From Natrialba swarupiae (GTDB taxonomy: Archaea; Halobacteriota; Halobacteria; Halobacteriales; Natrialbaceae): a DNA stretch of 64,000 bases. The position numbers and the translations under genes are program-made. This document shows, in pieces, positions 16,957-24,961 of the stretch; within the stretch, counting starts at the first letter, position 1, and the number at the start of each line of letters is the position of its first letter. The notes below the pieces were generated by a model. The model worked only from the letters and a program-made list of their open reading frames with translations, had not been told where the DNA came from and searched no databases. The stretch lies in the NCBI RefSeq assembly GCF_008245225.1, contig NZ_VTAW01000001.1, forward strand, positions 124,001 to 188,000. Direction: 5' to 3'.

Positions 16957-17933
16957 GTCGCTTCGAAATGCTCGAGCGAATGGTTGACAATCGGTTGTTC
17001 GACACGATCAAGGCACACCAGACGACGATCGGTGCCGTCGTCGTTGCGATCGCAGTGTTGATCCCGTTTTTGGTCCCCTCGGCGCTCCTATTCGACCTGA
17101 CGCTGGTTTTCATCTACGGGATGCTCGCTTTCTCTGCGATCCTCCCGATCGGGTACGCGGGTCAGTTGATCCTCGCACAGGGCGCGTTCTTCGGCGTCGG
17201 TGCGTACTCGTTCGTCAAGCTGACCGAGGCCGGTCTTCCGCCCGTCGTAGCGATTCTCGTCGCGACGGTGTTCACTGGGGTGGTGGCGTATCTCTTGGGG
17301 AAGCCCGCCACGCGGGCGAGTGGCATCTACCTCGGCATCATCACCCTGGCGTTCAACGAGCTGTTCGTCAACTTCCTCGAGCTGTTCCCCGACTTCACGG
17401 GTGGTAGTACGGGACTCTCCGCGCCCTCGCTGTTCCCCTCGGTTATGACCGGTATGATCCCGGGTGACGTCCTGTACTACTACCTCCTGTTGCTCGTCTA
17501 CATCGGGACGGTCGTTTTCTTTTACCGGTTACTTCACTCCGAGTTCGGCTGGGCGCTACTGACGATCAAGGAAGATCCCGTCCTGGCCGAGTCGATCGGG
17601 ATCGACGCACAGCGGTACCGCTTGCTCTCGTTTACGTCGGCTGGACTCATCTGTGGGCTTGCCGGAGGTCTCTTCGCACCGTTCAACGGCTACCTCTCTC
17701 CGCCGATGTTCGACTTACACCGCACGATCGACATCATTCTCGCCGGGGTCGCCGGCGGGTTGACCACGCCGATCGGTAGCATCTTCGGTGGGTTGATCGT
17801 CGTGCTCGTGCCGGAGGTCCTCCGCTTTATAGCCGAAATTAGACTAATTATCTACGGGGTATTGCTCATCCTGTTGTTGATGTACCTTCCCGAAGGGATC
17901 GGCGGCTGGCTCAGAGAGAAGTGGGAACAGTAG
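16953..17933 (+). CDS. livM: LIV-type ABC transporter permease LivM
   Basis: A 326-residue permease partner of LivH, with about nine hydrophobic segments. Diagnostic pieces are PIGYAGQLILAQGAFFGVGA, IYLGIITLAFNELF, and the coupling loop TIKEDPVLAESIGIDAQRYR. The end, LRFIAEIRLIIYGVLLILLL, is typical of LivM, the last permease gene of such operons. It closes the operon; no ATPase or enzyme gene follows on this strand before ahcY, 260 nt on. Confidence 0.88.
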   Translation: MSRFEMLERMVDNRLFDTIKAHQTTIGAVVVAIAVLIPFLVPSALLFDLTLVFIYGMLAFSAILPIGYAGQLILAQGAFFGVGAYSFVKLTEAGLPPVVAILVATVFTGVVAYLLGKPATRASGIYLGIITLAFNELFVNFLELFPDFTGGSTGLSAPSLFPSVMTGMIPGDVLYYYLLLLVYIGTVVFFYRLLHSEFGWALLTIKEDPVLAESIGIDAQRYRLLSFTSAGLICGLAGGLFAPFNGYLSPPMFDLHRTIDIILAGVAGGLTTPIGSIFGGLIVVLVPEVLRFIAEIRLIIYGVLLILLLMYLPEGIGGWLREKWEQ

Positions 17934-18193
17934 CCGCTCGTTCCGCTTTCGGGCGTATTTCCGAGTTCGCTCTTCCTATCGGCTCTGTGCAACCACCGCT
18001 TTCGGTGGAATGCTTCGACAGCCTCTCTCATCTGGTATTTTGGCGTTTCGCTGGCGTACCACTCGATGGGTTTGTCGACCGATTCCCCGTCGATGGGTTT
18101 TGCCAGTCTGCCTAACGCGTCACAGAGACGTCTTCGAGTCGTCGCCGCATCCGCTTCGGTACCGTTTTGGCTCCGGTCTCCGTCTGTCGAGGC
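17934..18193. other. Gap before ahcY with a decayed minus-strand reading frame
   Basis: About 260 nt. On the minus strand a stretch reads through phrases such as KPIEWYASETPKYQMREAV, which look protein-like and unlike the surrounding shadows. It could be a fragment of a transposase, but I cannot name the family. There is no start codon or complete domain. The ahcY promoter must also lie here; CCGTTTTGG near 18163 is the only weak candidate. Confidence 0.3.
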
Positions 18194-19525
18194 ATGACCG
18201 ACACGTACCCGCCGATCAGCGATCAGCTGGACGACCTCGAGTCCGCACAGGAGGAGGGCCGGCGCAAGATGGAGTGGGCCGCCCAACACATGCCGATCCT
18301 CGAGGTCGTCCGCGAGGAGTTCGTCGACGACCAGCCCTTCGAGGGCGAACGCATCGCGATGGCGATGCACGTCGAGGCGAAGACTGCCATCCTCGTCGAG
18401 ACGCTCGCCGACGGCGGCGCGGAGGTGGCCGTCACCGGCTGTAACCCGCTGTCGACCCACGACGACGTGAGCGCGGCACTCGACACCCACGAGAACATCA
18501 CCTGCTACGCGAAACGCGGCGTCGACGACGAGGAGTACTACGCCGCCATCGAGGCCGTCATCGCCCACGAGCCGACGATCACGGTCGACGACGGGATGGA
18601 CCTCGTCGCCGCGATCCACGAGGACTACCCCGAACTGATCGACGGCATCGTCGGTGGGGCCGAGGAGACCACCACCGGCGTCCACCGTCTGCGCGCGATG
18701 GACGACGACGGCGCACTCGAGTACCCGGTCTTCGCGGTCAACGACACGCCGATGAAACGGCTGTTCGACAACGTCCACGGCACCGGTGAGTCTTCGCTGG
18801 CCTCCATCGCCATGACCACGAACCTCTCGTGGGCCGGCAAGAACGTCGTCGTCGCCGGCTTCGGCTACTGCGGCAAGGGCGTCGCCCGCAAGGCCACCGG
18901 CCAGAACGCGAACGTCATCGTCACCGAAGTCGAGCCCCGCCGGGCGCTCGAGGCCCACATGGAGGGCTACGACGTGATGCCCATGTCGGAAGCCGCCGAG
19001 GTCGGAGACGTCTTTCTCACCACGACGGGCAACCGCGACGTCATCGTCGAGGAACACTTCGAGCGGATGCAAGACGGCGTCTTGCTCGCCAACGCGGGCC
19101 ACTTCGATATCGAGATCGATCTCGAGGCACTCGACGGTCTCGCGGTCGACCGCTACGAGGCCCGCGACGGCGTCGAGGCCTACGAAATGGCGGACGGCCG
19201 CCGACTGAACGTCATCGCCGAGGGGCGACTCGTCAACCTCGCCGCGCCCGTCTCGCTGGGCCATCCAGTCGAAGTGATGGACCAGAGCTTCGGCATCCAG
19301 GCGGTCTGCGTGCGCGAACTGGTCGAGAGCGCGGAGCCACGCTCCGCGAACGCAAGCGGCGATGAGCCGCGAGCAAGCGACGAGTACGGCCCGGGCGTCC
19401 ACGACGTCCCCGACGACCTCGACAAGGAGATCGCGGAGATCAAACTCGCAGCCGAGGGCGTCGAGTTCGACTCACTGACCGACACCCAGCGCGAGTACAT
19501 GGGTAGCTGGGACCACGGAACGTAG
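18194..19525 (+). CDS. ahcY: S-adenosylhomocysteine (or S-inosylhomocysteine) hydrolase
   Basis: A 443-residue NAD-dependent hydrolase splitting SAH-type thioethers into homocysteine and nucleoside. Family marks are AMHVEAKTAILVETLADGGA, the active-site strand VNDTPMKRLFDNVHGTGESS and the NAD site VVVAGFGYCGKGVARKATG. The Lys/Tyr-rich C-terminal extension of bacterial and eukaryotic enzymes is absent (it ends GSWDHGT), as in archaeal forms. Together with mtaD it may act on S-inosylhomocysteine. An in-frame insert of about 16 residues (EPRSANASGDEPRASDE), encoded by two DNA hairpins, interrupts the end of the NAD domain. The ATG at 18194 precedes TDTYPPISDQL; nine upstream codons in frame are unlikely. 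Confidence 0.9.
   Translation: MTDTYPPISDQLDDLESAQEEGRRKMEWAAQHMPILEVVREEFVDDQPFEGERIAMAMHVEAKTAILVETLADGGAEVAVTGCNPLSTHDDVSAALDTHENITCYAKRGVDDEEYYAAIEAVIAHEPTITVDDGMDLVAAIHEDYPELIDGIVGGAEETTTGVHRLRAMDDDGALEYPVFAVNDTPMKRLFDNVHGTGESSLASIAMTTNLSWAGKNVVVAGFGYCGKGVARKATGQNANVIVTEVEPRRALEAHMEGYDVMPMSEAAEVGDVFLTTTGNRDVIVEEHFERMQDGVLLANAGHFDIEIDLEALDGLAVDRYEARDGVEAYEMADGRRLNVIAEGRLVNLAAPVSLGHPVEVMDQSFGIQAVCVRELVESAEPRSANASGDEPRASDEYGPGVHDVPDDLDKEIAEIKLAAEGVEFDSLTDTQREYMGSWDHGT
19331..19370. repeat. Two tandem hairpins inserted in frame in ahcY
   Basis: GCGGAGC-CAC-GCTCCGC (19331-19347) and GCGGC-GATGA-GCCGC (19356-19370) are perfect inverted repeats in a segment that other AhcY proteins lack, judged against the family pattern from memory. 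The encoded low-complexity peptide (EPRSANASGDEPRAS) keeps the frame. It looks like a small palindromic element that entered a coding gene. Confidence 0.55.
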
Positions 19526-19630
19526 CTCCGACTCCACTGCGAACACACCGAGCGCTCGAGGGCGACGAGCACGTGATTTACGCTCGAGACGGCCGAAGCG
19601 CTGAATTTGGTTCGCCGGAATGGATCGTCA

Positions 19631-20314
19631 ATGGCCGATTCGTCTCCGCCCCGGTCCGACGCCGCAACCGGTTTTCCGATCGCCCCGCTGCTCGAGCGAT
19701 CCCGGATCGAGTCGGGTGGGCACCTCGAGATCGGCGTCTCGGTCTCGGGAACTGCCGCAATCGAGGAGAACGAACTCGATGTCCTCCTTCGAGACGACCG
19801 TCTCGCACCCGGTGAGGCGATCGATCTCGGCATCTTCGTCTCGGGGACCGGGACGGTCAGGGAGAACGAACTCAGCGTCTTCTACGACGGAACCGACCTG
19901 ATCGATCTCGACGATCCGGGCGTCGTCCGGCGGAGTCTGGCCGCCAGTTCGTCGGGTTCGAACGACGCCACCGCCGATGGGGGTGATGGCGGTAGCTGGC
20001 CCCGATCGGTCACGGACGCACGTCGAGATCACGCGGCTTCTCTCGAGTGGAAACCGCTCGGCGGTAACGGACGCGACGAACCGGTGTACCTCCTCGAGAT
20101 CAACACGCGAACGAACGCGCCACCGGGACGCTATGCGATTCCGGTGGTCTGTACGTACCGATCCGAGTCGGGCATCAGGCAAGTTGAGCGAGTGCCGACG
20201 ATCCGCGTCGTCGGGTGGCGGGAACGGTGGGGATCGTGGATCGCCCGTGGTGCGATCGGACTCGTGCTGGTCGTCGCGGTTGCGGTGCTTTTCGTGCATC
20301 TATCACCGGTTTAA
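19631..20314 (+). CDS. C-terminally anchored protein of unknown function
   Basis: A 227-residue acidic protein ending in a single hydrophobic segment (RGAIGLVLVVAVAVLFVHL), so it is probably a tail-anchored membrane protein. Two similar phrases, LEIGVSVSGTAAIEENELDV and IDLGIFVSGTGTVRENELSV, point to an internal duplication of a beta-rich unit around residues 30-80. A later part (VYLLEINTRTNAPPGRYAIP) looks like an immunoglobulin-type beta-sandwich. No signal peptide. Function unknown. I start at the ATG at 19631 (MADSSPP) because the upstream codons are basic. Confidence 0.65.
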   Translation: MADSSPPRSDAATGFPIAPLLERSRIESGGHLEIGVSVSGTAAIEENELDVLLRDDRLAPGEAIDLGIFVSGTGTVRENELSVFYDGTDLIDLDDPGVVRRSLAASSSGSNDATADGGDGGSWPRSVTDARRDHAASLEWKPLGGNGRDEPVYLLEINTRTNAPPGRYAIPVVCTYRSESGIRQVERVPTIRVVGWRERWGSWIARGAIGLVLVVAVAVLFVHLSPV

Positions 20315-20417
20315 TACAAATCCCCGCTTCAGGACGCACCCGTTGGACACGACCTCCTGCCCTCAGATACCCGGGGCGCTTCTCGGCCGAACCGGTTCGA
20401 GGCAGAACCGAGTTTCG

Positions 20418-21764
20418 CTACCGGTGAAGGTGACAGGCCGCCCGGTGTACCCCGGTTCCGTATTGCGGTTCGATCTCGTAGTCGGGTCGTTCCTGGGAAC
20501 AGATGCTCTCCTCGGCGAACGACTCGAGCAACCGCTCGGTTGCGCCGGCCCAGTTCACGCCGTCCTCGAGTTCGGCGTCGTCGCCGTTGTCCCGATCGGT
20601 CGCCACGAGATCGATCGCGTCGGCGACGATTTCGCCGGCTTCGCCGCGCGGGAGGTCGCCGCCGAAGAACTCGGCCCGGGTCTCGGCGGCAGTCATCGGT
20701 TCGAACGTCCGTCGTTTGACCGCCCGCATGAACGTTCGCGCGTGCTCCCACTCCTCGTCGGTCCACTCGTAGCCCTCGGGCGCGATCAGGCGTGGACAGC
20801 GCGTCCGGAACCGACAGCCCGACGGCGGATCGAGCGGGCTCGGTACCTCGCCTTCGAGGACGCCGCGGGCACCCCGTTCGCGCGGATCCGGCACCGGAAT
20901 CGAGTCGAGCAACGCCTTCGTGTAGGGGTGTTGGGGGTTCTCGAACAGCTCCTCTTTCTCGGCGAGTTCGACGACGTTGCCAAGGTACATCACCGCGACG
21001 CGATCCGAGAAGTGACGGATCACGGAGAGGTCGTGAGCGATAAAGAGGTAGGTCAGGCCGAACTCTTCCTGGAGTTCCTCCATCGTGTTCAGCACCTGTG
21101 CCTGGATGGAGACGTCGAGTGCGCTTACCGGCTCGTCACAGACGATAAAGTCTGGGTTGACCGACAGCGCACGGGCGAGGTTGACCCGCTGGCGCTGGCC
21201 CCCCGAGAACGCGTGTGGATGGCGGTTGTAGTGGTGTGGGTCGAGTCCGACCTTCTCGAGGAGCATCTTCGCCCGCTGTTCGCGGCCGTCGTCGTCTAAC
21301 ATGTCGTGGGCGCGCATCGGCTCCTCGACGATCTGGCCGATCTTCATCCGCGGATCGAGCGAGGACTGGGGATCCTGAAAGATCATCTGGATCTCCGAGC
21401 GTTTCTGCCGGAGCGCCTCGCCGTCGAGCTCCGCCAGGTCGTCGCCCTTGAAGGAGATCCGCCCCTCCGTCGGCTCGAGCAATCGAAGGATCGTCCGGCC
21501 GAGCGTACTCTTTCCACAGCCCGACTCGCCGACGAGACCGAGCGTCTCGCCGCGTCGAATCTCGAAGCTGACGTCGTCGACGGCTTTGACGTGCTGGCGG
21601 CCGACGCTGATCGGCGGGAACTCGTCGGTATCGATCGAGAGTCCGGAGAGCAGTCCCGACTCCTGGGTAAAGTACTTTTTGAGCCCGTCGACTTCGACGA
21701 GCGTGTCGCCGAAGGCGACGTCCTCGCCGGTCATCTCCGAGCCGAGTTCGCTCGCTCGACTCAT
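20418..21764 (-). CDS. oppF: Opp/Dpp-type ABC transporter ATPase (OppF-like)
   Basis: A 448-residue ATPase of a peptide/nickel-type importer. Walker A is GESGCGKST (residues 79-87), the signature FSGGQRQRV, Walker [13 protein letters not shown], and the C-terminal oligopeptide-binding-ATPase region has the [10 protein letters not shown] cysteine motif. A C-terminal extension of about 110 residues after that motif, ending [17 protein letters not shown], is longer than in typical OppF. It overlaps oppD by 4 nt (ATGA) and is the last gene of the five-gene operon. The subfamily (peptides or other solutes) cannot be decided from sequence alone. Confidence 0.88.
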   Translation of the reverse strand: MSRASELGSEMTGEDVAFGDTLVEVDGLKKYFTQESGLLSGLSIDTDEFPPISVGRQHVKAVDDVSFEIRRGETLGLVGESGCGKSTLGRTILRLLEPTEGRISFKGDDLAELDGEALRQKRSEIQMIFQDPQSSLDPRMKIGQIVEEPMRAHDMLDDDGREQRAKMLLEKVGLDPHHYNRHPHAFSGGQRQRVNLARALSVNPDFIVCDEPVSALDVSIQAQVLNTMEELQEEFGLTYLFIAHDLSVIRHFSDRVAVMYLGNVVELAEKEELFENPQHPYTKALLDSIPVPDPRERGARGVLEGEVPSPLDPPSGCRFRTRCPRLIAPEGYEWTDEEWEHARTFMRAVKRRTFEPMTAAETRAEFFGGDLPRGEAGEIVADAIDLVATDRDNGDDAELEDGVNWAGATERLLESFAEESICSQERPDYEIEPQYGTGVHRAACHLHR

Positions 21765-22873
21765 CGGTCCTCACCTCCACCGGGCGTGCCGGCAGTGACC
21801 TGTGGCTCTGCCTCGAGCGGGACGCTCTCGTCGTAGCCGGCGTCGAAGACGTCGTGTTTGACGCAGGCCGCTCGATGGGAGTGGCCGTCCGCCTGGTCGA
21901 CCACCTTCGCCTCGGGGTGGACGCGCTGACAGACCTCCCTGGCGTCGGGACAGCGTGGGTGGAACCGACAGCCCGACGGCGGGGAGATCGCTTCGGGCAT
22001 CACACCCTCGATCGGATCGAGTTCCTCGACCGTTCGGTCGGGTCGGGGCATGGAGTTCAACAGCGCGTTGGTGTAGGGGTGTTTGGTGGCGTGAAAGAGG
22101 TCGTCGACGGGCGCTTGCTCGACGATCTCTCCGAGATACATCACGTTCACGCGATCGCAGATCTCGGCGACGACGCCCATGTCGTGGGTGACCCAGATGA
22201 AACTCGTCCCGTACTTCTCCTGGAGGTCGTCGACGAGTTCGATGATCTGTCCCTCGACGGTGACGTCTAAGGCTGTCGTCGGCTCGTCGGCGATGATGAG
22301 GCTGGGTTCACAGGCGAGTGCCATCGCGATGAGCACGCGCTGGCGCATCCCGCCGGAGAACTGGTGGGGGTACTCCTCGTAGCGCTGTTCGGGGTCGGGG
22401 ATGCCGACCTCCCGGAGCATGCGAATTGCCTCCCGTTTCGCTTCGCGTTTCGCCAGATCGCGATTTAGCTCGATGAACTCGCGCAGCTGGCCGCCGACCG
22501 TGAAGACGGGGTTCAACGACTCCATCGGATCCTGGAAGATGACGGCGATCTCGTTGCCCCGAATCCGGGTGCGCATCTCCTCGTTCGAGAGCATGTCGTC
22601 GCGTCTCTGGAGGTCGCCGTCCGGTCCCTCCTCGAGCCCGAAGATCGTCTCGCCCTTGTAGGTGATCTCGCCGCCGACGATCTCGCCGGGGCTCTCGATC
22701 AGCCGGAGGAGACTCATCGACGCGACGCTTTTGCCCGCGCCGCTTTCTCCGACGAGGCCGACGATTTCGCCCTCGTGGACCTCGAAGGAGATGCCGTCGA
22801 CCGCGCGCACTGTACCGGCGTCCGTAAAGAACTGCGTCTTCAGATTCTCGACGCGAAGTAGTGGTTCAGCCAT
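21761..22873 (-). CDS. oppD: Opp/Dpp-type ABC transporter ATPase (OppD-like)
   Basis: A 370-residue ATPase. Walker [10 protein letters not shown] near residue 40, signature [15 protein letters not shown], Walker [19 protein letters not shown], and the C-terminal [14 protein letters not shown] motif define OppD/DppD. The segment [20 protein letters not shown] is the usual family tail. The gene starts 2 nt after oppC ends and overlaps oppF by 4 nt, so the pair of ATPases is coupled. Confidence 0.9.
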   Translation of the reverse strand: MAEPLLRVENLKTQFFTDAGTVRAVDGISFEVHEGEIVGLVGESGAGKSVASMSLLRLIESPGEIVGGEITYKGETIFGLEEGPDGDLQRRDDMLSNEEMRTRIRGNEIAVIFQDPMESLNPVFTVGGQLREFIELNRDLAKREAKREAIRMLREVGIPDPEQRYEEYPHQFSGGMRQRVLIAMALACEPSLIIADEPTTALDVTVEGQIIELVDDLQEKYGTSFIWVTHDMGVVAEICDRVNVMYLGEIVEQAPVDDLFHATKHPYTNALLNSMPRPDRTVEELDPIEGVMPEAISPPSGCRFHPRCPDAREVCQRVHPEAKVVDQADGHSHRAACVKHDVFDAGYDESVPLEAEPQVTAGTPGGGEDR

Positions 22874-22875
22874 GG

Positions 22876-23874
22876 TTAATCGTTAGTTCGTGGATCGAGC
22901 GCATCCTGGAGTCCGTCGCCGAAGAGGTTGAAGCCCATAATCGTCACGAGGATGGCCATTCCCGGCCAGATCGACAGCCAGACGTTCGAGTGCATGTAGC
23001 CGTGTGAGACGTTGAGCATCTGTCCCCAGTCGGGCGTCGGCGGCTGTGCGCCAAAGCCGAGAAACGACAGTCCCGCGACGATGAGGATCGTCACGCCGAT
23101 CTGGAGGGTCGCGTAGACGAGTACGGGCGCGAAGCTGTTCGGAATGACGTGTCTGCGGATGATGTTTCTGTTCTTCACCCCGGAGGCTTTCGCCGCTTCG
23201 ATGTAGTCCATCTCCCGGACCGACAGCACCTCGCTCCGGATAATCCGAGCAAACACGGGGATGAACGTGATGCCGACGCCGATGATGGCGTAGGTGATGT
23301 CCGGGGTTCCCCCGCTGATGAAGACCGTAAAGACGATGATGAGGATCAGCGGTGGGATCGCGTAGACGGTTTCGACCAGCCGCATCAGGACGTCGTCGAC
23401 GCGGCCGCCGTAGAAGCCGGAAACCGCGCCGACGATCGTCCCGCCAACGAAACCGATCAGCGTCGAGACGATCCCGACGCTCACCGACACCTGGGCGCCG
23501 TAGACGATTCTAGTGAAGTAGTCTCGACCGTCGGGATCGGTCCCGAGCGGGTGCGAGAGCGTTCCGTCTACGTGAAACGCCGGCGGAACGTTCCCTTCGA
23601 TCTCTCCCGGCGGCGGGATGCGTTCGGGGTGATCGAAGATCGGTAACGCCTCCGCCATCGCGAAGTCAGAGACCGCACCGAAGGTGAGCCGCGAGAGGTT
23701 GCTGTCGACCATCGTGTACGCCGAGACGAACAGGACGAACGCAACGACGTACAGCCCCCACCGGGCGGTCGTGTCCTGCATGACCTTGCCGAACGTGTAC
23801 CGCCAGCCAAACTGCGCCTCGACGTCCTCGCTCGGTCCTCCGTCGCCGTCGAGTTGTGATTCTCCAATTGCCAT
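22876..23874 (-). CDS. oppC: Opp/Dpp-type ABC transporter permease (OppC-like)
   Basis: A 332-residue permease with an N-terminal cytosolic tail, a first membrane segment near residue 40, a long external loop containing HPLGTDPDGRDYFTRIVYGA (the classic DppC hallmark), and five more segments. The coupling loop is YIEAAKASGVKNRNIIRRHV. It lies between oppB and oppD with 2-nt gaps on each side, in a compact operon. Confidence 0.9.
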   Translation of the reverse strand: MAIGESQLDGDGGPSEDVEAQFGWRYTFGKVMQDTTARWGLYVVAFVLFVSAYTMVDSNLSRLTFGAVSDFAMAEALPIFDHPERIPPPGEIEGNVPPAFHVDGTLSHPLGTDPDGRDYFTRIVYGAQVSVSVGIVSTLIGFVGGTIVGAVSGFYGGRVDDVLMRLVETVYAIPPLILIIVFTVFISGGTPDITYAIIGVGITFIPVFARIIRSEVLSVREMDYIEAAKASGVKNRNIIRRHVIPNSFAPVLVYATLQIGVTILIVAGLSFLGFGAQPPTPDWGQMLNVSHGYMHSNVWLSIWPGMAILVTIMGFNLFGDGLQDALDPRTND

Positions 23875-23876
23875 CG

Positions 23877-24875
23877 TTACTCACGATCTCCGTAGGTGAC
23901 GCGGGGATCGATGTACGCATACGAGATATCGGTGATGATCACGCCGATGACGAACATCGTACCGATGACGACGGTGATCCCCATGATCAGTTGGTAGTCG
24001 AGTCCGATGATCGCCTCGAGCAGCAGTCTCCCGAGTCCGTTGATGTTGAAGACGTACTCGATGAGGACGGCGCCGCCAAGCGCCGTCGAGAGGTTGAGGC
24101 CGACGATCGTGATGATCGGTAGCTGGGCGACCTGGAAGGCGTGTTTTCGCAGGATCGTTCGTTCCGGGACGCCGTAGGCGCGGGCGAGTTTCACGTACTC
24201 CCCCTGGAGCGATTCGATCATCTGTGTGCGTTCGACGCGCATCAGCGTCGCCATCTGTAACGTTCCGAGTGCGACCATCGGTAACAGTAGGTGTCTGATC
24301 GTCTGATAGAGCAACTCGGGATAGCCGCTGTAGCCGTAGTGGTCTGGCCCCCACCAGGGGTAGACCAGTCCGCTCGAGGGGAGGACGCCGAGTTGAATCG
24401 CGAAGACGAGGATCAACATGATCCCGATCCAGAACGACGGTGTGCTGACGCCGAGTAAGGCGACGATCCGGGAGATGTGGTCGGCGGGCTCGTTGCGCCG
24501 CGTCGCGGCCAGGATACCGAGTGGGATCGCCGTGATGAGGGCGAACGCGTACGCCGAGACGACGAGCATGAGCGTCGGTCCGGCGCGTTGGACGACCAGA
24601 TCCGTCACCGGTCGGTCGCGCTGAATGCTGTGGCCCAGATCTCCCTGGAGGAGATTCGCCATGTACGTAACGTATCGTTCGTGTATCGGCCTGTCGAGGC
24701 CGTACTGCTGTTCGACCCGCTCGATGACCTCCTGGTCGACCTGCTGACCCTGCAACATGAGCCGAACCGGATCACCGGGGGCTAGGTTCGCGAGGATAAA
24801 CGTAATCACCGTGATCCCGATCAGAACCGGAATCGCCTGAATCAGGCGGGCGACTGTATATCGAAGTAGTCCCAT
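23877..24875 (-). CDS. oppB: Opp/Dpp-type ABC transporter permease (OppB-like)
   Basis: A 332-residue permease starting MGLLRYTVARLIQAIPVLIG, the usual DppB N-terminus, followed by FILANLAPGDPVRLML in the external loop. The coupling loop is YVKLARAYGVPERTILRKHA. Six membrane segments are visible. It follows the receptor gene by 86 nt and leads the tight permease-ATPase run. Confidence 0.9.
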   Translation of the reverse strand: MGLLRYTVARLIQAIPVLIGITVITFILANLAPGDPVRLMLQGQQVDQEVIERVEQQYGLDRPIHERYVTYMANLLQGDLGHSIQRDRPVTDLVVQRAGPTLMLVVSAYAFALITAIPLGILAATRRNEPADHISRIVALLGVSTPSFWIGIMLILVFAIQLGVLPSSGLVYPWWGPDHYGYSGYPELLYQTIRHLLLPMVALGTLQMATLMRVERTQMIESLQGEYVKLARAYGVPERTILRKHAFQVAQLPIITIVGLNLSTALGGAVLIEYVFNINGLGRLLLEAIIGLDYQLIMGITVVIGTMFVIGVIITDISYAYIDPRVTYGDRE

Positions 24876-24961
24876 TAGCTATCGTCCGTATCTGGTGTTC
24901 GAAACGTGTGTTCGTTCGTCCGTCGGTTGTGTACGATAAAGATACCCTCGTCGGCTCTCGA

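Noticed and set aside
18010-19365. Arg-rich plus-strand frames and the 516-codon minus-strand frame over ahcY
   Set aside because: These are high-GC shadows of ahcY. Only the last 70 codons of the minus frame, beyond ahcY, look protein-like, and those are noted as a possible relic.
20418-24875. Long open frames on the plus strand opposite the opp genes (for example 21854-22270 and 23149-23646)
   Set aside because: They mirror the codon structure of the real minus-strand ABC genes, which have every expected motif. The translations are Arg/Asp-rich with no family features.
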